A DNA stretch of 64,000 nucleotides, taken from the NCBI GenBank assembly GCA_017309275.1, contig JAFKLT010000040.1, forward strand, positions 1-64,000, written 5' to 3'. Made by a program: the position numbers and the translations under genes. Positions 32,577 to 41,241 of the stretch are shown here, one piece after another. This stretch comes from Sphingomonadales bacterium. GTDB taxonomy: Bacteria; Pseudomonadota; Alphaproteobacteria; Sphingomonadales; Sphingomonadaceae. The notes under the pieces are model-generated. The model ran no database searches. It saw only the letters and a list, made by a program, of their open reading frames with translations, and had not been told where the DNA came from. The first letter of the stretch is position 1, and every line of letters begins with the position of its first letter.

Positions 32577-34172
32577 TCAGCCCGTGGACGTGTGGGCTGC
32601 GATTTGGGCGCGGGCGATTTCGATCCCGCTGCGATAATCGCTCTTGCCGCTGGCATGGCGCGGCAGCGAGGCAACGCGAATGATCGTGCGCGGCTGCTTG
32701 TAGGCGGCAAGATCTTGCGAGAGCGCGGCGCGCACGGCCTGATCGTCGGGCGTATCGCCCGCCTCGATCAGCGCGGTCACGGCGCTGCCCCATTTGGGAT
32801 CGGGCAAGCCGAAGACGATGGCGTCGGCGACGCCGTCGATGCGCTTCAGCGCCTCCTCGACCTCTTCGACGAAGACCTTCTCGCCGCCGGTGTTGATGCA
32901 CATGCTGCCGCGGCCGAGCAGGCGAAAGCGGCCGTCGGGCAGGCGCTCGGCCATGTCGCCGGGAACGGCATAGGCCTGCCCGTCGATCGTGCGATAGACG
33001 GTCGCCGTCTTTTCGGGATCGCCGTGATACCCCGCGCCGAAGGGCGGTCGCCGTGCGAGCCAGCCCTGTCCCGCCTCGTCATCGGCGAGCACGCGGTCGC
33101 TGTCCTGATCGATGATCACCGTCTGCGGCCCCGGTTCGAACAATCCGGTCGGCGTCGCGCGATCGCGGGTGGTGATCGCATAGCCGAAGCCCGATGCCTC
33201 CGACGCGCCGAGGATGTCGAGCAACGTGAGCTGCGGCAGCGCGTCGAGCAGCGCGGCCTTCACCTGCTGCGACCACATCAGGCCCGCCGACGAAATCAGC
33301 CGCAGCGACGACAGGTCCCACCGCCCCGGATTGCCGAGCAGCGTATCGGCCATCGGCCGCGCAAAGGCGTCGCCGACGATCAGGATGCGCGTCACGCGGT
33401 GCCGTTCGGCCTCGCTCCATAATTCCTCGGCGCTGAAACGGTCCGACGGCAGCAGCACCGCCGTGCCGCCGACCAGCAATTCGGCCAGCGAGCTGTTGAG
33501 CCCGGCGCCGTGCATCAACGGACAGGCGGGCATGACACGGCCCGCGGCTCCCTTGCGCACCTGGGCGATGTGATCGTCCATGCTGGCGGGGGTCGTGACC
33601 GCGACCGGCGATTCGAGCTGCGAACGCCGTGCGTCGGCCGAGCGCCACATCACGCCCTTCGGCCGCCCGGTCGTCCCGCCGGTATAGAGAAGATAGCCGT
33701 CGTCGGGCGAGCGCCGGATGTCGAGCGGCGACGCATCACCCGCCGTGACGATCGCGTCATAGGCGCCGTCGCCGCCGATCTGCACGGCATAGGTCAGATG
33801 ATCGATCGCCCCGTCGATCAGCGGCGCGACGACCGGGGCGAACTCATCCTGATAAAAGAGCCCCGCAGCCTGGCAGTCGCGCAGCACATAGTCGATTTCG
33901 GCGGTCGTATAGCGATAGTTGAGATTGACGTGCGTCAGCCGCGCCTTGAACGCCGCCGCCGCGATCTCGATGAATTCCGGAATATTCCGCGCGAGGATGG
34001 CGATGCGCGCACCCGCGGGCAGTCCGGCGGCGAGCATCGCGCGCGCCAGCCGGTTGGTGCGCGCGTCGAAATCCGCCCAGTTCGTGACATGGTCGCCGCG
34101 GATGATCGCCGGACGGTCGCCGGGCACATGCGCGGCGGTGGCGTCCAGCAGGTCGCCGAAATTCCAGTCCAT
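32577..34172 (-). CDS. AMP-dependent acyl-CoA synthetase
   Basis: A 531-residue ANL enzyme that forms an acyl-CoA from a carboxylate. P-loop LLYTGGTTGRPKGVMW, then PLMHGAGLNSSLAELLVGG, LGASEASGFGYAITTRD, PGDMAERLPDGRFRLLGRGS and GGEKVFVEEVEEAL, ending with KSDYRSG lysine context. The sequence resembles FadD3/FadD19-like synthetases for bulky substrates, but specificity is inferred. Ten bases separate it from the enoyl-CoA hydratase gene, so they are co-transcribed. Confidence 0.9.
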   Translation of the reverse strand: MDWNFGDLLDATAAHVPGDRPAIIRGDHVTNWADFDARTNRLARAMLAAGLPAGARIAILARNIPEFIEIAAAAFKARLTHVNLNYRYTTAEIDYVLRDCQAAGLFYQDEFAPVVAPLIDGAIDHLTYAVQIGGDGAYDAIVTAGDASPLDIRRSPDDGYLLYTGGTTGRPKGVMWRSADARRSQLESPVAVTTPASMDDHIAQVRKGAAGRVMPACPLMHGAGLNSSLAELLVGGTAVLLPSDRFSAEELWSEAERHRVTRILIVGDAFARPMADTLLGNPGRWDLSSLRLISSAGLMWSQQVKAALLDALPQLTLLDILGASEASGFGYAITTRDRATPTGLFEPGPQTVIIDQDSDRVLADDEAGQGWLARRPPFGAGYHGDPEKTATVYRTIDGQAYAVPGDMAERLPDGRFRLLGRGSMCINTGGEKVFVEEVEEALKRIDGVADAIVFGLPDPKWGSAVTALIEAGDTPDDQAVRAALSQDLAAYKQPRTIIRVASLPRHASGKSDYRSGIEIARAQIAAHTSTG

Positions 34173-34182
34173 CGCCCCGTCC

Positions 34183-34947
34183 TCAGCGGCCGAGGAAGAC
34201 TGGCGCGCGCTTTTCGACGAACGCCGCCACGGCTTCCTGCGCGTCGTGCGAGGTCGACAGCTTCGCGGTATTGCCCTGTTCATAGATATAGCCGTCGCGC
34301 AGCGTCATATTCTCGATCGTGCGCATGCTGTCCTTGGCATAGCGCGTCGCGAGCGGGCTCTTCGACGCGATGACCGCCGCCATCTCCATGCAATAGGGCA
34401 GCAGCTCATCCGCCGGCAGGCAGGCCTCGATGATGCCGCGGCGATACATTTCGGACGCGGGCGCGCGATAGCCGGTCAGCATCATGCGGCGCGTCAGCGA
34501 ATGCGGGACGATGCGCGAGGTGTGCTTGCCGCCGCCCATCAGGCCGACATCGATTTCGGGAAGGCCGAACACCGCATTTTCAGAGGCAACGATAATGTCG
34601 CAGCTCGCGGCGAGACCGAAGCCGGCGCCCAGCGCCGGGCCGTTGACCGCGGCGATTACCGGCTTCGCGCAATCGGCGATCGAATAGGCGACCTCGCGAA
34701 CGACGCGATTGCGGTTCCAGCGCTTTCCGGGGATCGACAGGTCGGGCCGGTTCTTGAGGTCGGCGCCGGCGCTGAAGCATTTGCCCGCGCCGGTCAGCAC
34801 CGCCACGCGCACGTCGTCGCGATCGTTGAAGCTGTCGAAAACGTCGGTGAGTTCCTGAAGCATGTCGAGCGCCGCGGCATTGACCGGCGCATTGTCGAGC
34901 GTGACGAGCGCGACATGGTTTTCGACTTCTGTACGAATGCTGCTCAT
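34183..34947 (-). CDS. Enoyl-CoA hydratase/isomerase (crotonase) family protein
   Basis: A 254-residue crotonase-fold enzyme of CoA-ester metabolism. Oxyanion-hole segments FSAGADLK (58-65) and NGPALGAGFGLAASCDI (102-118) are present. Of the two catalytic Glu residues of classical hydratases, the second is kept (Glu131, GLPEIDVGL). The first is replaced by Gly111 (GFGLA where hydratases have CELA). It may thus be an isomerase, hydrolase or single-Glu hydratase. First gene of the minus-strand unit diverging from the TonB receptor. Confidence 0.87.
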   Translation of the reverse strand: MSSIRTEVENHVALVTLDNAPVNAAALDMLQELTDVFDSFNDRDDVRVAVLTGAGKCFSAGADLKNRPDLSIPGKRWNRNRVVREVAYSIADCAKPVIAAVNGPALGAGFGLAASCDIIVASENAVFGLPEIDVGLMGGGKHTSRIVPHSLTRRMMLTGYRAPASEMYRRGIIEACLPADELLPYCMEMAAVIASKSPLATRYAKDSMRTIENMTLRDGYIYEQGNTAKLSTSHDAQEAVAAFVEKRAPVFLGR

Positions 34948-35057
34948 GATTGTGTCTCCCAGTTGCGGGGGTCATGGCATCGCGCGCCGATGATCGGGAC
35001 GCGAAAGCCGCCGCGCGGTCCGAAAATCTCATTCTGGATTGAATGCGCCCTCGCGGA

Positions 35058-35071
35058 ATCGCGCTTGTGAT
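35058..35071. promoter_or_regulatory. Operator-like motif in the crotonase/TonB-receptor divergent region
   Basis: ATCGCG-CT-TGTGAT, an imperfect inverted repeat of the same form as the perfect palindrome beside the IclR gene. It lies in the 291-base gap between two divergent transcription units of the catabolic cluster. Candidate operator; inferred. Confidence 0.35.
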
Positions 35072-35238
35072 TATCGGCACCCCGACCGCCGCCTGCATTG
35101 CCCTTCACGCCGCAAAGCAAGAACGGGAGCCGTCGCCTCTTCACCGGAGGGCGACAGGATTTAAAGCCAGCGCACCCCCTTCGAGGCGAATCGCCCGCGA
35201 AAGGAAGAACGGAAGCGCGATTCACCAGGGAGTGGACA

Positions 35239-37416
35239 ATGAAGACTTACAGCAAGCGTCTTTTGGCGGGAGTCGGCCTTGCGTCGACGGTCGTGGCGTC
35301 GCCCGCATTCGCGCAGGACGACATCGCACAGGACGATGCCGCGCAGGAAGAAGCGCAGCAGAGCAGCGGCGGCCTGACCGACATCGTCGTCACCGCGACC
35401 AAGCGCGGTTCGGCGCAGAATGTCCAGGACGTGCCGATCGCGATCACCGCATTCGGGACCAGCGAACTCGACAGCATCCACGCGCGGTCGATCGCCAGCG
35501 TCAGCTATGCCGTTCCCAACGCATCGCTCGAAAGCGTCGGTACGACGCCCGGCTACGCCAATTTCTCGATCCGCGGCCTTGGCATCAACAGCTCGATCCC
35601 CTCGATCGACCCGACCGTCGGCGTGTTCGTCGACGGCGTCTATCTGGGCGTCAGCGCGGGCGTGCTCTTCGACACCTTCGACCTTGAAGGCGTCGAAATC
35701 CTGCGCGGGCCGCAGGGCCTGCTGTTCGGCCGCAACGTGACCGGCGGCGCCGTGCTGCTGCGCACGACCACCCCGTCGAACCGCCTGCGCGTCGATGCGA
35801 AGGCCGCGCTGTCGACCGGCCTTGAAAAGCGCGCGAGCATCTCGGTCTCCGGCCCCCTCGCCGGCGATGTCCTCAGCGGCAAGATCGCCGTCTATTACAA
35901 CGACGACAACGGCTGGTTCAAAAACGACTTCGACGGCAAGAAGATCGGCGGCAGCGAGACGCTGATCGTTCGTCCCGCGCTGCGCATCCAGCCGTCGGAC
36001 ACTTTCGACCTGGTGCTCCGCTACGAACATGGCCGCATCCGCGGCGACGGCCCGGCGGTGACCAACCACGGCCTGTATCCGCGCGACAGCTTCCGCGTGA
36101 ACCAGAACTATGCCGGTTTCGTGAAGACCGACTGGGATCAGGGTATCGCCGAGCTGAACATCGACACCGCGTTCGGCGACGGCAAGATCACGAACATCGC
36201 CGCCGTCCGCGCGCTGGCCAATGACTCGGGCGCCGACGTCGACGGATCGCCGGTGACGAGCCTGCACTCGCGCAACAATATCCACCAGTGGCAGTTCAGC
36301 AACGAGCTGCGCTACGCGGGCACCTTCGGCGCGTTCGACGTGACGACCGGGCTGTTCTATTTCAACCAGGACATCAACTATGCCGAACAGCGCCTGCTGT
36401 CGGGCGGCGCGCTGACCGTTTCGGGCGGCGGCCGCCAGAAGCAGCGGACCGGCGGCATCTTTGCCACGATCGACTGGAACCTCAGCGACATGCTGACGCT
36501 CAGCGTCGGCGCGCGCTATTCGGCCGAGGAAAAGGAAGTGCAGGTCCGCTCGATCGGCGTCGGCGGTTGCAACCTCGACACGCTTCGCTGCAGCTACGAC
36601 TTCCGCGACAAGGACGACTGGAACGGCTTCACCCCGCGCGTCGGCGTGCAGTTCAAGCCCAGCGAGGACACGCTTCTCTATGCATCCTTCGCAAAGGGCT
36701 TCCGCAGCGGCGGCTACAACTTCCGCAACCTCAACCCCAATGTCGCGCCGGGTCCGTTCGACCAGGAAAAGCAGGACGCCTATGAGCTGGGGCTGAAGCA
36801 GGAATTCGGCCGCTTCGCGCGCGTCAACATCGCCGGCTTCTACAGCCGCATCAACGGCACGCAGCGCGAGTTCCAGGCGCCGTTTGCACCGTTCGGCAAC
36901 TTCCAGATCATCACCAACGCCGCCGACGTGTCGATCAAGGGCATCGAGGGCGAAGTGCTGGTCAAGCCGCTCGCCGGCCTGACCCTCGCGGGGCAGTTCG
37001 GCTATACCAAGGGCAAGTACGAGAAGATCCTGTTCGACCTCAATGCGGACGGTGTCATCAACGATCGCGACTTCGCGCTGAAACTGCCGCGCCTCTCGCC
37101 GTGGAGCTATGGCGGATCGATCACCTATGAAACGCGGATCGGCGGCGATTATTCGGCCGAGGCCCGCGTCGGCGCGAACTATCGCGATGCAGCCTTCTAC
37201 AACGACCAGAACACCGGCCTGCTCCGCGCCGCGACGATGGTCGACGCCAGCCTCGCGATCACGCACGGCCGGGTGAAGGTGTCGGTCTATGGCAACAACC
37301 TGCTCAACGAGGCCACTTTCGGCACGGAGGCTCCGCTGCCCTTCTTCGCTGGATCGACCTTCTCCCCGCTCAACAAGGGCCGGGTCTACGGCGTCGAAGT
37401 CGGCTACAAATTCTGA
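35239..37416 (+). CDS. TonB-dependent outer-membrane receptor
   Basis: A 725-residue receptor for energised uptake across the outer membrane. Signal peptide to about residue 27 (ASPAFAQ), plug domain beginning DIVVTATKRGSAQNVQDVP, with the GPQGLLFGRNVTGGAV plug motif, and a barrel ending in YGVEVGYKF with terminal Phe. It belongs to the large sphingomonad group associated with uptake of hydrophobic organics rather than siderophores, inferred from context and sequence style. It has a cagggag ribosome site and an intrinsic terminator after it, so it is expressed partly apart from the SDR gene that follows. Confidence 0.93.
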   Translation: MKTYSKRLLAGVGLASTVVASPAFAQDDIAQDDAAQEEAQQSSGGLTDIVVTATKRGSAQNVQDVPIAITAFGTSELDSIHARSIASVSYAVPNASLESVGTTPGYANFSIRGLGINSSIPSIDPTVGVFVDGVYLGVSAGVLFDTFDLEGVEILRGPQGLLFGRNVTGGAVLLRTTTPSNRLRVDAKAALSTGLEKRASISVSGPLAGDVLSGKIAVYYNDDNGWFKNDFDGKKIGGSETLIVRPALRIQPSDTFDLVLRYEHGRIRGDGPAVTNHGLYPRDSFRVNQNYAGFVKTDWDQGIAELNIDTAFGDGKITNIAAVRALANDSGADVDGSPVTSLHSRNNIHQWQFSNELRYAGTFGAFDVTTGLFYFNQDINYAEQRLLSGGALTVSGGGRQKQRTGGIFATIDWNLSDMLTLSVGARYSAEEKEVQVRSIGVGGCNLDTLRCSYDFRDKDDWNGFTPRVGVQFKPSEDTLLYASFAKGFRSGGYNFRNLNPNVAPGPFDQEKQDAYELGLKQEFGRFARVNIAGFYSRINGTQREFQAPFAPFGNFQIITNAADVSIKGIEGEVLVKPLAGLTLAGQFGYTKGKYEKILFDLNADGVINDRDFALKLPRLSPWSYGGSITYETRIGGDYSAEARVGANYRDAAFYNDQNTGLLRAATMVDASLAITHGRVKVSVYGNNLLNEATFGTEAPLPFFAGSTFSPLNKGRVYGVEVGYKF

Positions 37417-37428
37417 ACTCTCTCCCAC

Positions 37429-37458
37429 TGGAGCCCGCCAAAAGCGGGCTCCATTTTT
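37429..37458 (+). terminator. Intrinsic terminator after the TonB receptor
   Basis: A perfect 10-bp stem (tggagcccgc / gcgggctcca) with a 5-base loop is followed by five T residues, 13 bases after the receptor stop. It lies just before the SDR ribosome site, so it may only reduce read-through. Confidence 0.88.
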
Positions 37459-37472
37459 ATTGGGGACAAGCC

Positions 37473-38237
37473 ATGACCAAAACTCTCGAAGGGCGCGTCG
37501 CGCTCGTCACCGGCGCGTCGCGCGGGCTTGGCCGTGAAATCGCGCAGCGGTTCGCCGCCGCCGGCGTCGCGGTCGCACTGCTCGACCGCAAGGCGCATTG
37601 GGCCGACGATCTGGTCGCCGAAATCCAGGCGGCGGGCGGCAAGGCGATCTCGCTCGGCTGCGACGTATCCGATCGCGCAGCGCTGACCGCCGCGTTCGAA
37701 AGCGCCGCCGTCGCACTTGGCGGGATCGACATCGTCGTCAACAATGCGATGTGGACCAAATATGCCGCGATCGAGGATATCGACGAAGAAAGCCTCGACC
37801 GCATGCTCGGCGTCGGAATCGCCGGAATCATCTGGGGCACGCAGGCCGCCGCCGCGACGATGCGCGCCAAGGGCAAGGGCGGCGCGATCATCAACATCGC
37901 GTCGGTGTCGGCGCACCTCGGCCTTCCCAACGCGATGGTCTATTGCGGGATAAAGGCGGCTGTCGAAGGCATGACGCGATCGTCGGCGATCGAACTGGCG
38001 TCCGCGGGAATCCGCGTCAACGCCGTCGCTCCCTCGACCGTCGCGACCGAAGGCGTGCGGGCGATGCTGGACGACGCGACCTTTGAAGCGCGCGTCGCAA
38101 GCACGCCGCTCGGCCGCCTCGGCGAAACGGCCGACATTGCCGAGGCGGTGCTCTTCTTCGCCGATTCCACGCGGTCGGGGTTCGTCACCGGCCAGTCGCT
38201 GCTGGTCGACGGCGGCATTTCGATCGCGCTGCGCTGA
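37473..38237 (+). CDS. Short-chain dehydrogenase/reductase
   Basis: Classical SDR of 254 residues that oxidises or reduces an alcohol/ketone with NAD(P). Cofactor motif TGASRGLG (13-20), the NNA motif (90-92, here followed by Met instead of Gly), catalytic Ser144, Tyr157 and Lys161 (YCGIK), and C-terminal VTGQSLLVDGG. In the cluster it could make the ketone used by the Baeyer-Villiger enzyme; that is inference. Ends five bases before the convergent SMP-30 gene. Confidence 0.92.
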   Translation: MTKTLEGRVALVTGASRGLGREIAQRFAAAGVAVALLDRKAHWADDLVAEIQAAGGKAISLGCDVSDRAALTAAFESAAVALGGIDIVVNNAMWTKYAAIEDIDEESLDRMLGVGIAGIIWGTQAAAATMRAKGKGGAIINIASVSAHLGLPNAMVYCGIKAAVEGMTRSSAIELASAGIRVNAVAPSTVATEGVRAMLDDATFEARVASTPLGRLGETADIAEAVLFFADSTRSGFVTGQSLLVDGGISIALR

Positions 38238-38241
38238 TCGG

Positions 38242-39108
38242 TCAGCGATAAATGCCTTCGGCGATCCCGGGGACACCCAGTCCCCGGATCGCCGTGATCC
38301 GCCCGGCATCGGGATGGTCGGCGACCAGGCGGTGGCCCGAATTGGCGATGCTCGTCAGATAGAGCGTCTCCAGGTTCGGGCCGCCGAACGCCGGGCACGA
38401 CGGATAGGGCAGCGGCACCGGGATCGACCGCAACAGCGTCCCGTCGGGCGCATAACAGCCGACCGCCTGCGCGAGCACCAGCGCAACCCAGATACGCCCC
38501 TCGGCATCGACCGTCGCGCCGTCGGCGCCCGATCCATGGTCGCGGCAATCGACCAGGTCGTGGCGCGGGCCAATCCGGCCGCTCGCCTGGTCATAGTCAT
38601 AGCGCCGGAGCATCCCGTCGAGGCTGTCGGCAAAGTAGAGCGTGTCGCCGTCGGGCGAGAAGCAGAGTGCGTTGCCGATCCCGATGCCGCGCTCGATCTG
38701 TTCGGCGGTGCCGTCGGCGTCGAGCCGGAACAGTGCCCCCGTCCCCGCGGCGTCGCCGGTGCGCATCGATGCCGCGAGAAAGCGGCCTGTCCGGTCCGCC
38801 TTGCCGTCGTTGAGGCGCGTCTCCGCCGCCATGGCGGGGCGCACGATCGGATCGACATCTCCGGTTTCGAAATGGAAGCGATAGAAGCCGTCGGCCAGCG
38901 CGACGATCAGCCCGTCCGCCGCAAGCCCGATGCTGCCGATCGGCTGATCGAGCGTCCATTCGGCCTGCTCGCGCCCTTCCGCATCGCTGGAACAGAGGCG
39001 GCCGGCGGCCGAATCGACCCACCATAAGCGCGCGCTTCGATGGTCCCACAGCGGGCTTTCGCCAAGACCGGCGACGCCGGCATCCAACAGATCGATTTCG
39101 ACGGGCAT
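38242..39108 (-). CDS. SMP-30/gluconolactonase-family lactonase
   Basis: Six-bladed propeller of 288 residues, metal-dependent lactone hydrolase family. Landmarks: GLGESPLWDHRSARLWWVD (metal Glu in GESP), TRLNDGKADRTGRFLAASM (Asn/Asp ligands), GIGNALCFSPDGDTLYFADSL and GPNLETLYLTS. A lactonase fits a pathway in which a cyclic ketone is converted to a lactone by the Baeyer-Villiger-type enzyme. It lies directly downstream of the IclR regulator gene in the same direction and may be co-transcribed with it. Confidence 0.9.
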   Translation of the reverse strand: MPVEIDLLDAGVAGLGESPLWDHRSARLWWVDSAAGRLCSSDAEGREQAEWTLDQPIGSIGLAADGLIVALADGFYRFHFETGDVDPIVRPAMAAETRLNDGKADRTGRFLAASMRTGDAAGTGALFRLDADGTAEQIERGIGIGNALCFSPDGDTLYFADSLDGMLRRYDYDQASGRIGPRHDLVDCRDHGSGADGATVDAEGRIWVALVLAQAVGCYAPDGTLLRSIPVPLPYPSCPAFGGPNLETLYLTSIANSGHRLVADHPDAGRITAIRGLGVPGIAEGIYR

Positions 39109-39199
39109 ATGCTCTCCTGTTCGGACGCGACGATAGGCGTACGGACGGCGCGCGCACCGGCCGACGCATCCCGCGTCCCGCTTATTTCAAATAGGATGG

Positions 39200-40009
39200 T
39201 TATTCGGCGGCGATCGCCAGATCGTCGAGCCCTTCGTCGCCATCGCCCCGTGCGTCCTGCGGGAAGCGCCGGTGAAACTCGGCGATCGTCTCGCGTATCA
39301 GGTCGACATATTCGGCGCGGCGCGGCGACAGCCGCTCGGTCGTGCCGCCGATGCCGATGACCAGGGGAATGCCGTGGATGCTTTCGCCCAGCGGCATCGC
39401 GATCGACGCGATCCCGGGCACCGGATGCTCGGGCCAATAGCAATAGCCGGTGTGCCGGATCCAGCGGATGCGGCTCATCACATCCTCCAGCGCGATCCGC
39501 CGGTCGGGATTGAGCTCGTAATAATTCGAATAGCGATAGATCTTGTCGATCTCGCGGTCGCGCATCCGGCTCATCAGCGCCATGCCCGACGTCGCATCCA
39601 ACATCAGGCGCATCTCGCCCGGATTGGGCGGCCGCTTGTGCGGGTGGTCGGGCACGCGCATCATCACATATTGGATGAACAGGTCGTTCTGCGTGACCAG
39701 GACGATCGTTTCGTCGGTCTTGCGGAAAAGCTCGTCGATCAGCCAGTTGTAGCCGCTGCCGAACGCGACATGGCCATAAAGCCAGCTGCCGAGCGAGGCG
39801 ACCTGCAAGGTCGGCAGATAGGTGCGCGTGTTGCGATTATAATTGAGATAGCCCTCGATCACCATGCTCTTGAGCAGGTTCGTCGTGCTCGATTGCGGAT
39901 AGCCGAGCGCCAAATAGATTTCGTTAAGGCGCAGCGGCGTGCGGCGGTCGCGGAACAATTCGAGCACTTCGAAAGTGCGCGAGGCCGATTTGACTGGTTT
40001 TCTCTTCAT
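39200..40009 (-). CDS. IclR-family transcriptional regulator
   Basis: A 269-residue regulator with an N-terminal winged helix (SASRTFEVLELFRDRRTPLR, EIYLALGYPQSSTTNLLKSM) and a C-terminal IclR effector domain (DATSGMALMSRMRDREIDKI, PVPGIASIAMPLG). IclR proteins usually control the adjacent catabolic genes in response to a pathway compound. A perfect 18-bp palindrome lies about 130 bases upstream of its start and related motifs sit in other intergenic regions of the cluster. Confidence 0.93.
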   Translation of the reverse strand: MKRKPVKSASRTFEVLELFRDRRTPLRLNEIYLALGYPQSSTTNLLKSMVIEGYLNYNRNTRTYLPTLQVASLGSWLYGHVAFGSGYNWLIDELFRKTDETIVLVTQNDLFIQYVMMRVPDHPHKRPPNPGEMRLMLDATSGMALMSRMRDREIDKIYRYSNYYELNPDRRIALEDVMSRIRWIRHTGYCYWPEHPVPGIASIAMPLGESIHGIPLVIGIGGTTERLSPRRAEYVDLIRETIAEFHRRFPQDARGDGDEGLDDLAIAAE

Positions 40010-40141
40010 CTCTCCACCCCAACAACGGAAGGCGCACGCGCCTCATGCGGTCGGTCCAACTGCCGTGTGCAACGGTCTCTGCTGTCGCGCATCATAACTT
40101 CAAAGACCGCAAGGCGGCCCAAACCGCCGATCCGGCGGATC

Positions 40142-40159
40142 ATATCACATATGTGATAT
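40142..40159. promoter_or_regulatory. Perfect 18-bp palindrome, candidate IclR operator
   Basis: The sequence atatcacatatgtgatat is an exact palindrome in the 161-base gap upstream of the IclR gene, just past the hydrolase stop on the same strand. It is AT-rich in a GC-rich setting and has no T-run, so an operator is more likely than a terminator. Binding by IclR is inferred. Confidence 0.55.
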
Positions 40160-40170
40160 CGGGGCGACCG

Positions 40171-41040
40171 TCAGATGCGGGCGGTCGCGGCGTTCAGATG
40201 GGCGGAAATCCGTTCGCCCCAGGCGCGCCGCAACCGCGGCGGACCGTCATGTCCCATTGTCTCGTCGATCTCGATGACGGCATCGGGGATCGCCTCCGCG
40301 GTCTCTATCGCGCGCGCCAGCGGGATGACCTTGTCGTGGCGTCCGTGGATGACGAGTGTCGGCACCCGAACGGCGCCGAGCGCGGCGCGAAGGTCGGGCG
40401 CGGCAAGGCTCGCGGCGAAATGCCGGGCGGTTCCCCCGCGATGGATGCCGTGCCGCCATGCGATACGCGCCTCGTCGGCCACGCGCACGGCATCCCGATC
40501 CTCCGCCATGCCATTGGCCTCTGCGACGCCAAGCTGGCGCGTGACATAGCCGTCCTCGTCGGGAATATGCTCGGCCATCAGCCGGTCGAGCGCGGCGTCG
40601 GGGATGACGTCGGCCATCGATCGGCTCATCGCCATGATCAGCGCAAGGCTTGCGACGCGGTCGGGGTGCTGGACCGCGAGCTGCTGCGCGACCAGCCCGC
40701 CGATCGATCGGCCGACGAAATGCGCGCGATCCACCCCTTCGGCCGCCATCACCGCGATCACGTCGCCCGCCATGTCGGCAATGCCATAGGGCGGCTTCGC
40801 ATCGCCAGCCCTGATCGCGTGAAGGTCCAGGGCGGCATCGACGAATGTCACCGAACGGCCGGTGTCGCGACTGTCGATCCGGATCGGGACGAAGCCGGCA
40901 GCGACGAGCGGCGCGCAAAAGAGGTGGTCGAAATCGGTCGACGGCCGCCCGGCACCGGCGAGCAGGATCACGGCGGGGCCATCGCCTCCGGCCATGCGCT
41001 CATAATGGATGCTGGCGGATCCGTTGGTTGCGAAGGCCAT
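40171..41040 (-). CDS. Alpha/beta-fold hydrolase
   Basis: A 289-residue hydrolase with nucleophile elbow VGRSIGG (Ser in G-x-S-x-G), oxyanion region VILLAGAGRPSTDFDHLF, an acid near HGRHDKVIP and the catalytic His late in the protein (MGHDGPP). The pattern is that of esterases or C-C hydrolases such as aclacinomycin methylesterase-like proteins. In this cluster it could cleave an ester or lactone made by the monooxygenase. A ggagagg site precedes the ATG at 41040. Divergent from the MFS gene. Confidence 0.87.
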   Translation of the reverse strand: MAFATNGSASIHYERMAGGDGPAVILLAGAGRPSTDFDHLFCAPLVAAGFVPIRIDSRDTGRSVTFVDAALDLHAIRAGDAKPPYGIADMAGDVIAVMAAEGVDRAHFVGRSIGGLVAQQLAVQHPDRVASLALIMAMSRSMADVIPDAALDRLMAEHIPDEDGYVTRQLGVAEANGMAEDRDAVRVADEARIAWRHGIHRGGTARHFAASLAAPDLRAALGAVRVPTLVIHGRHDKVIPLARAIETAEAIPDAVIEIDETMGHDGPPRLRRAWGERISAHLNAATARI

Positions 41041-41241
41041 GCCCGATCCTCTCCGTCCGATCATTCCGTGCATCCGCCTGTGATCGGCCGGGCGCATCGA
41101 GGCGAGGATCGCGGGCGGACCGACCGACAAATCAGCATGGGGATAATCGCGCCCCGAAGCATCGCCGGCCCTGCGCGCGGCCGCCCAGCCCCTAGGGTGT
41201 CCGCCATGACCGACGGGCAAGCGCCCGCGATGGAGAGGCGA

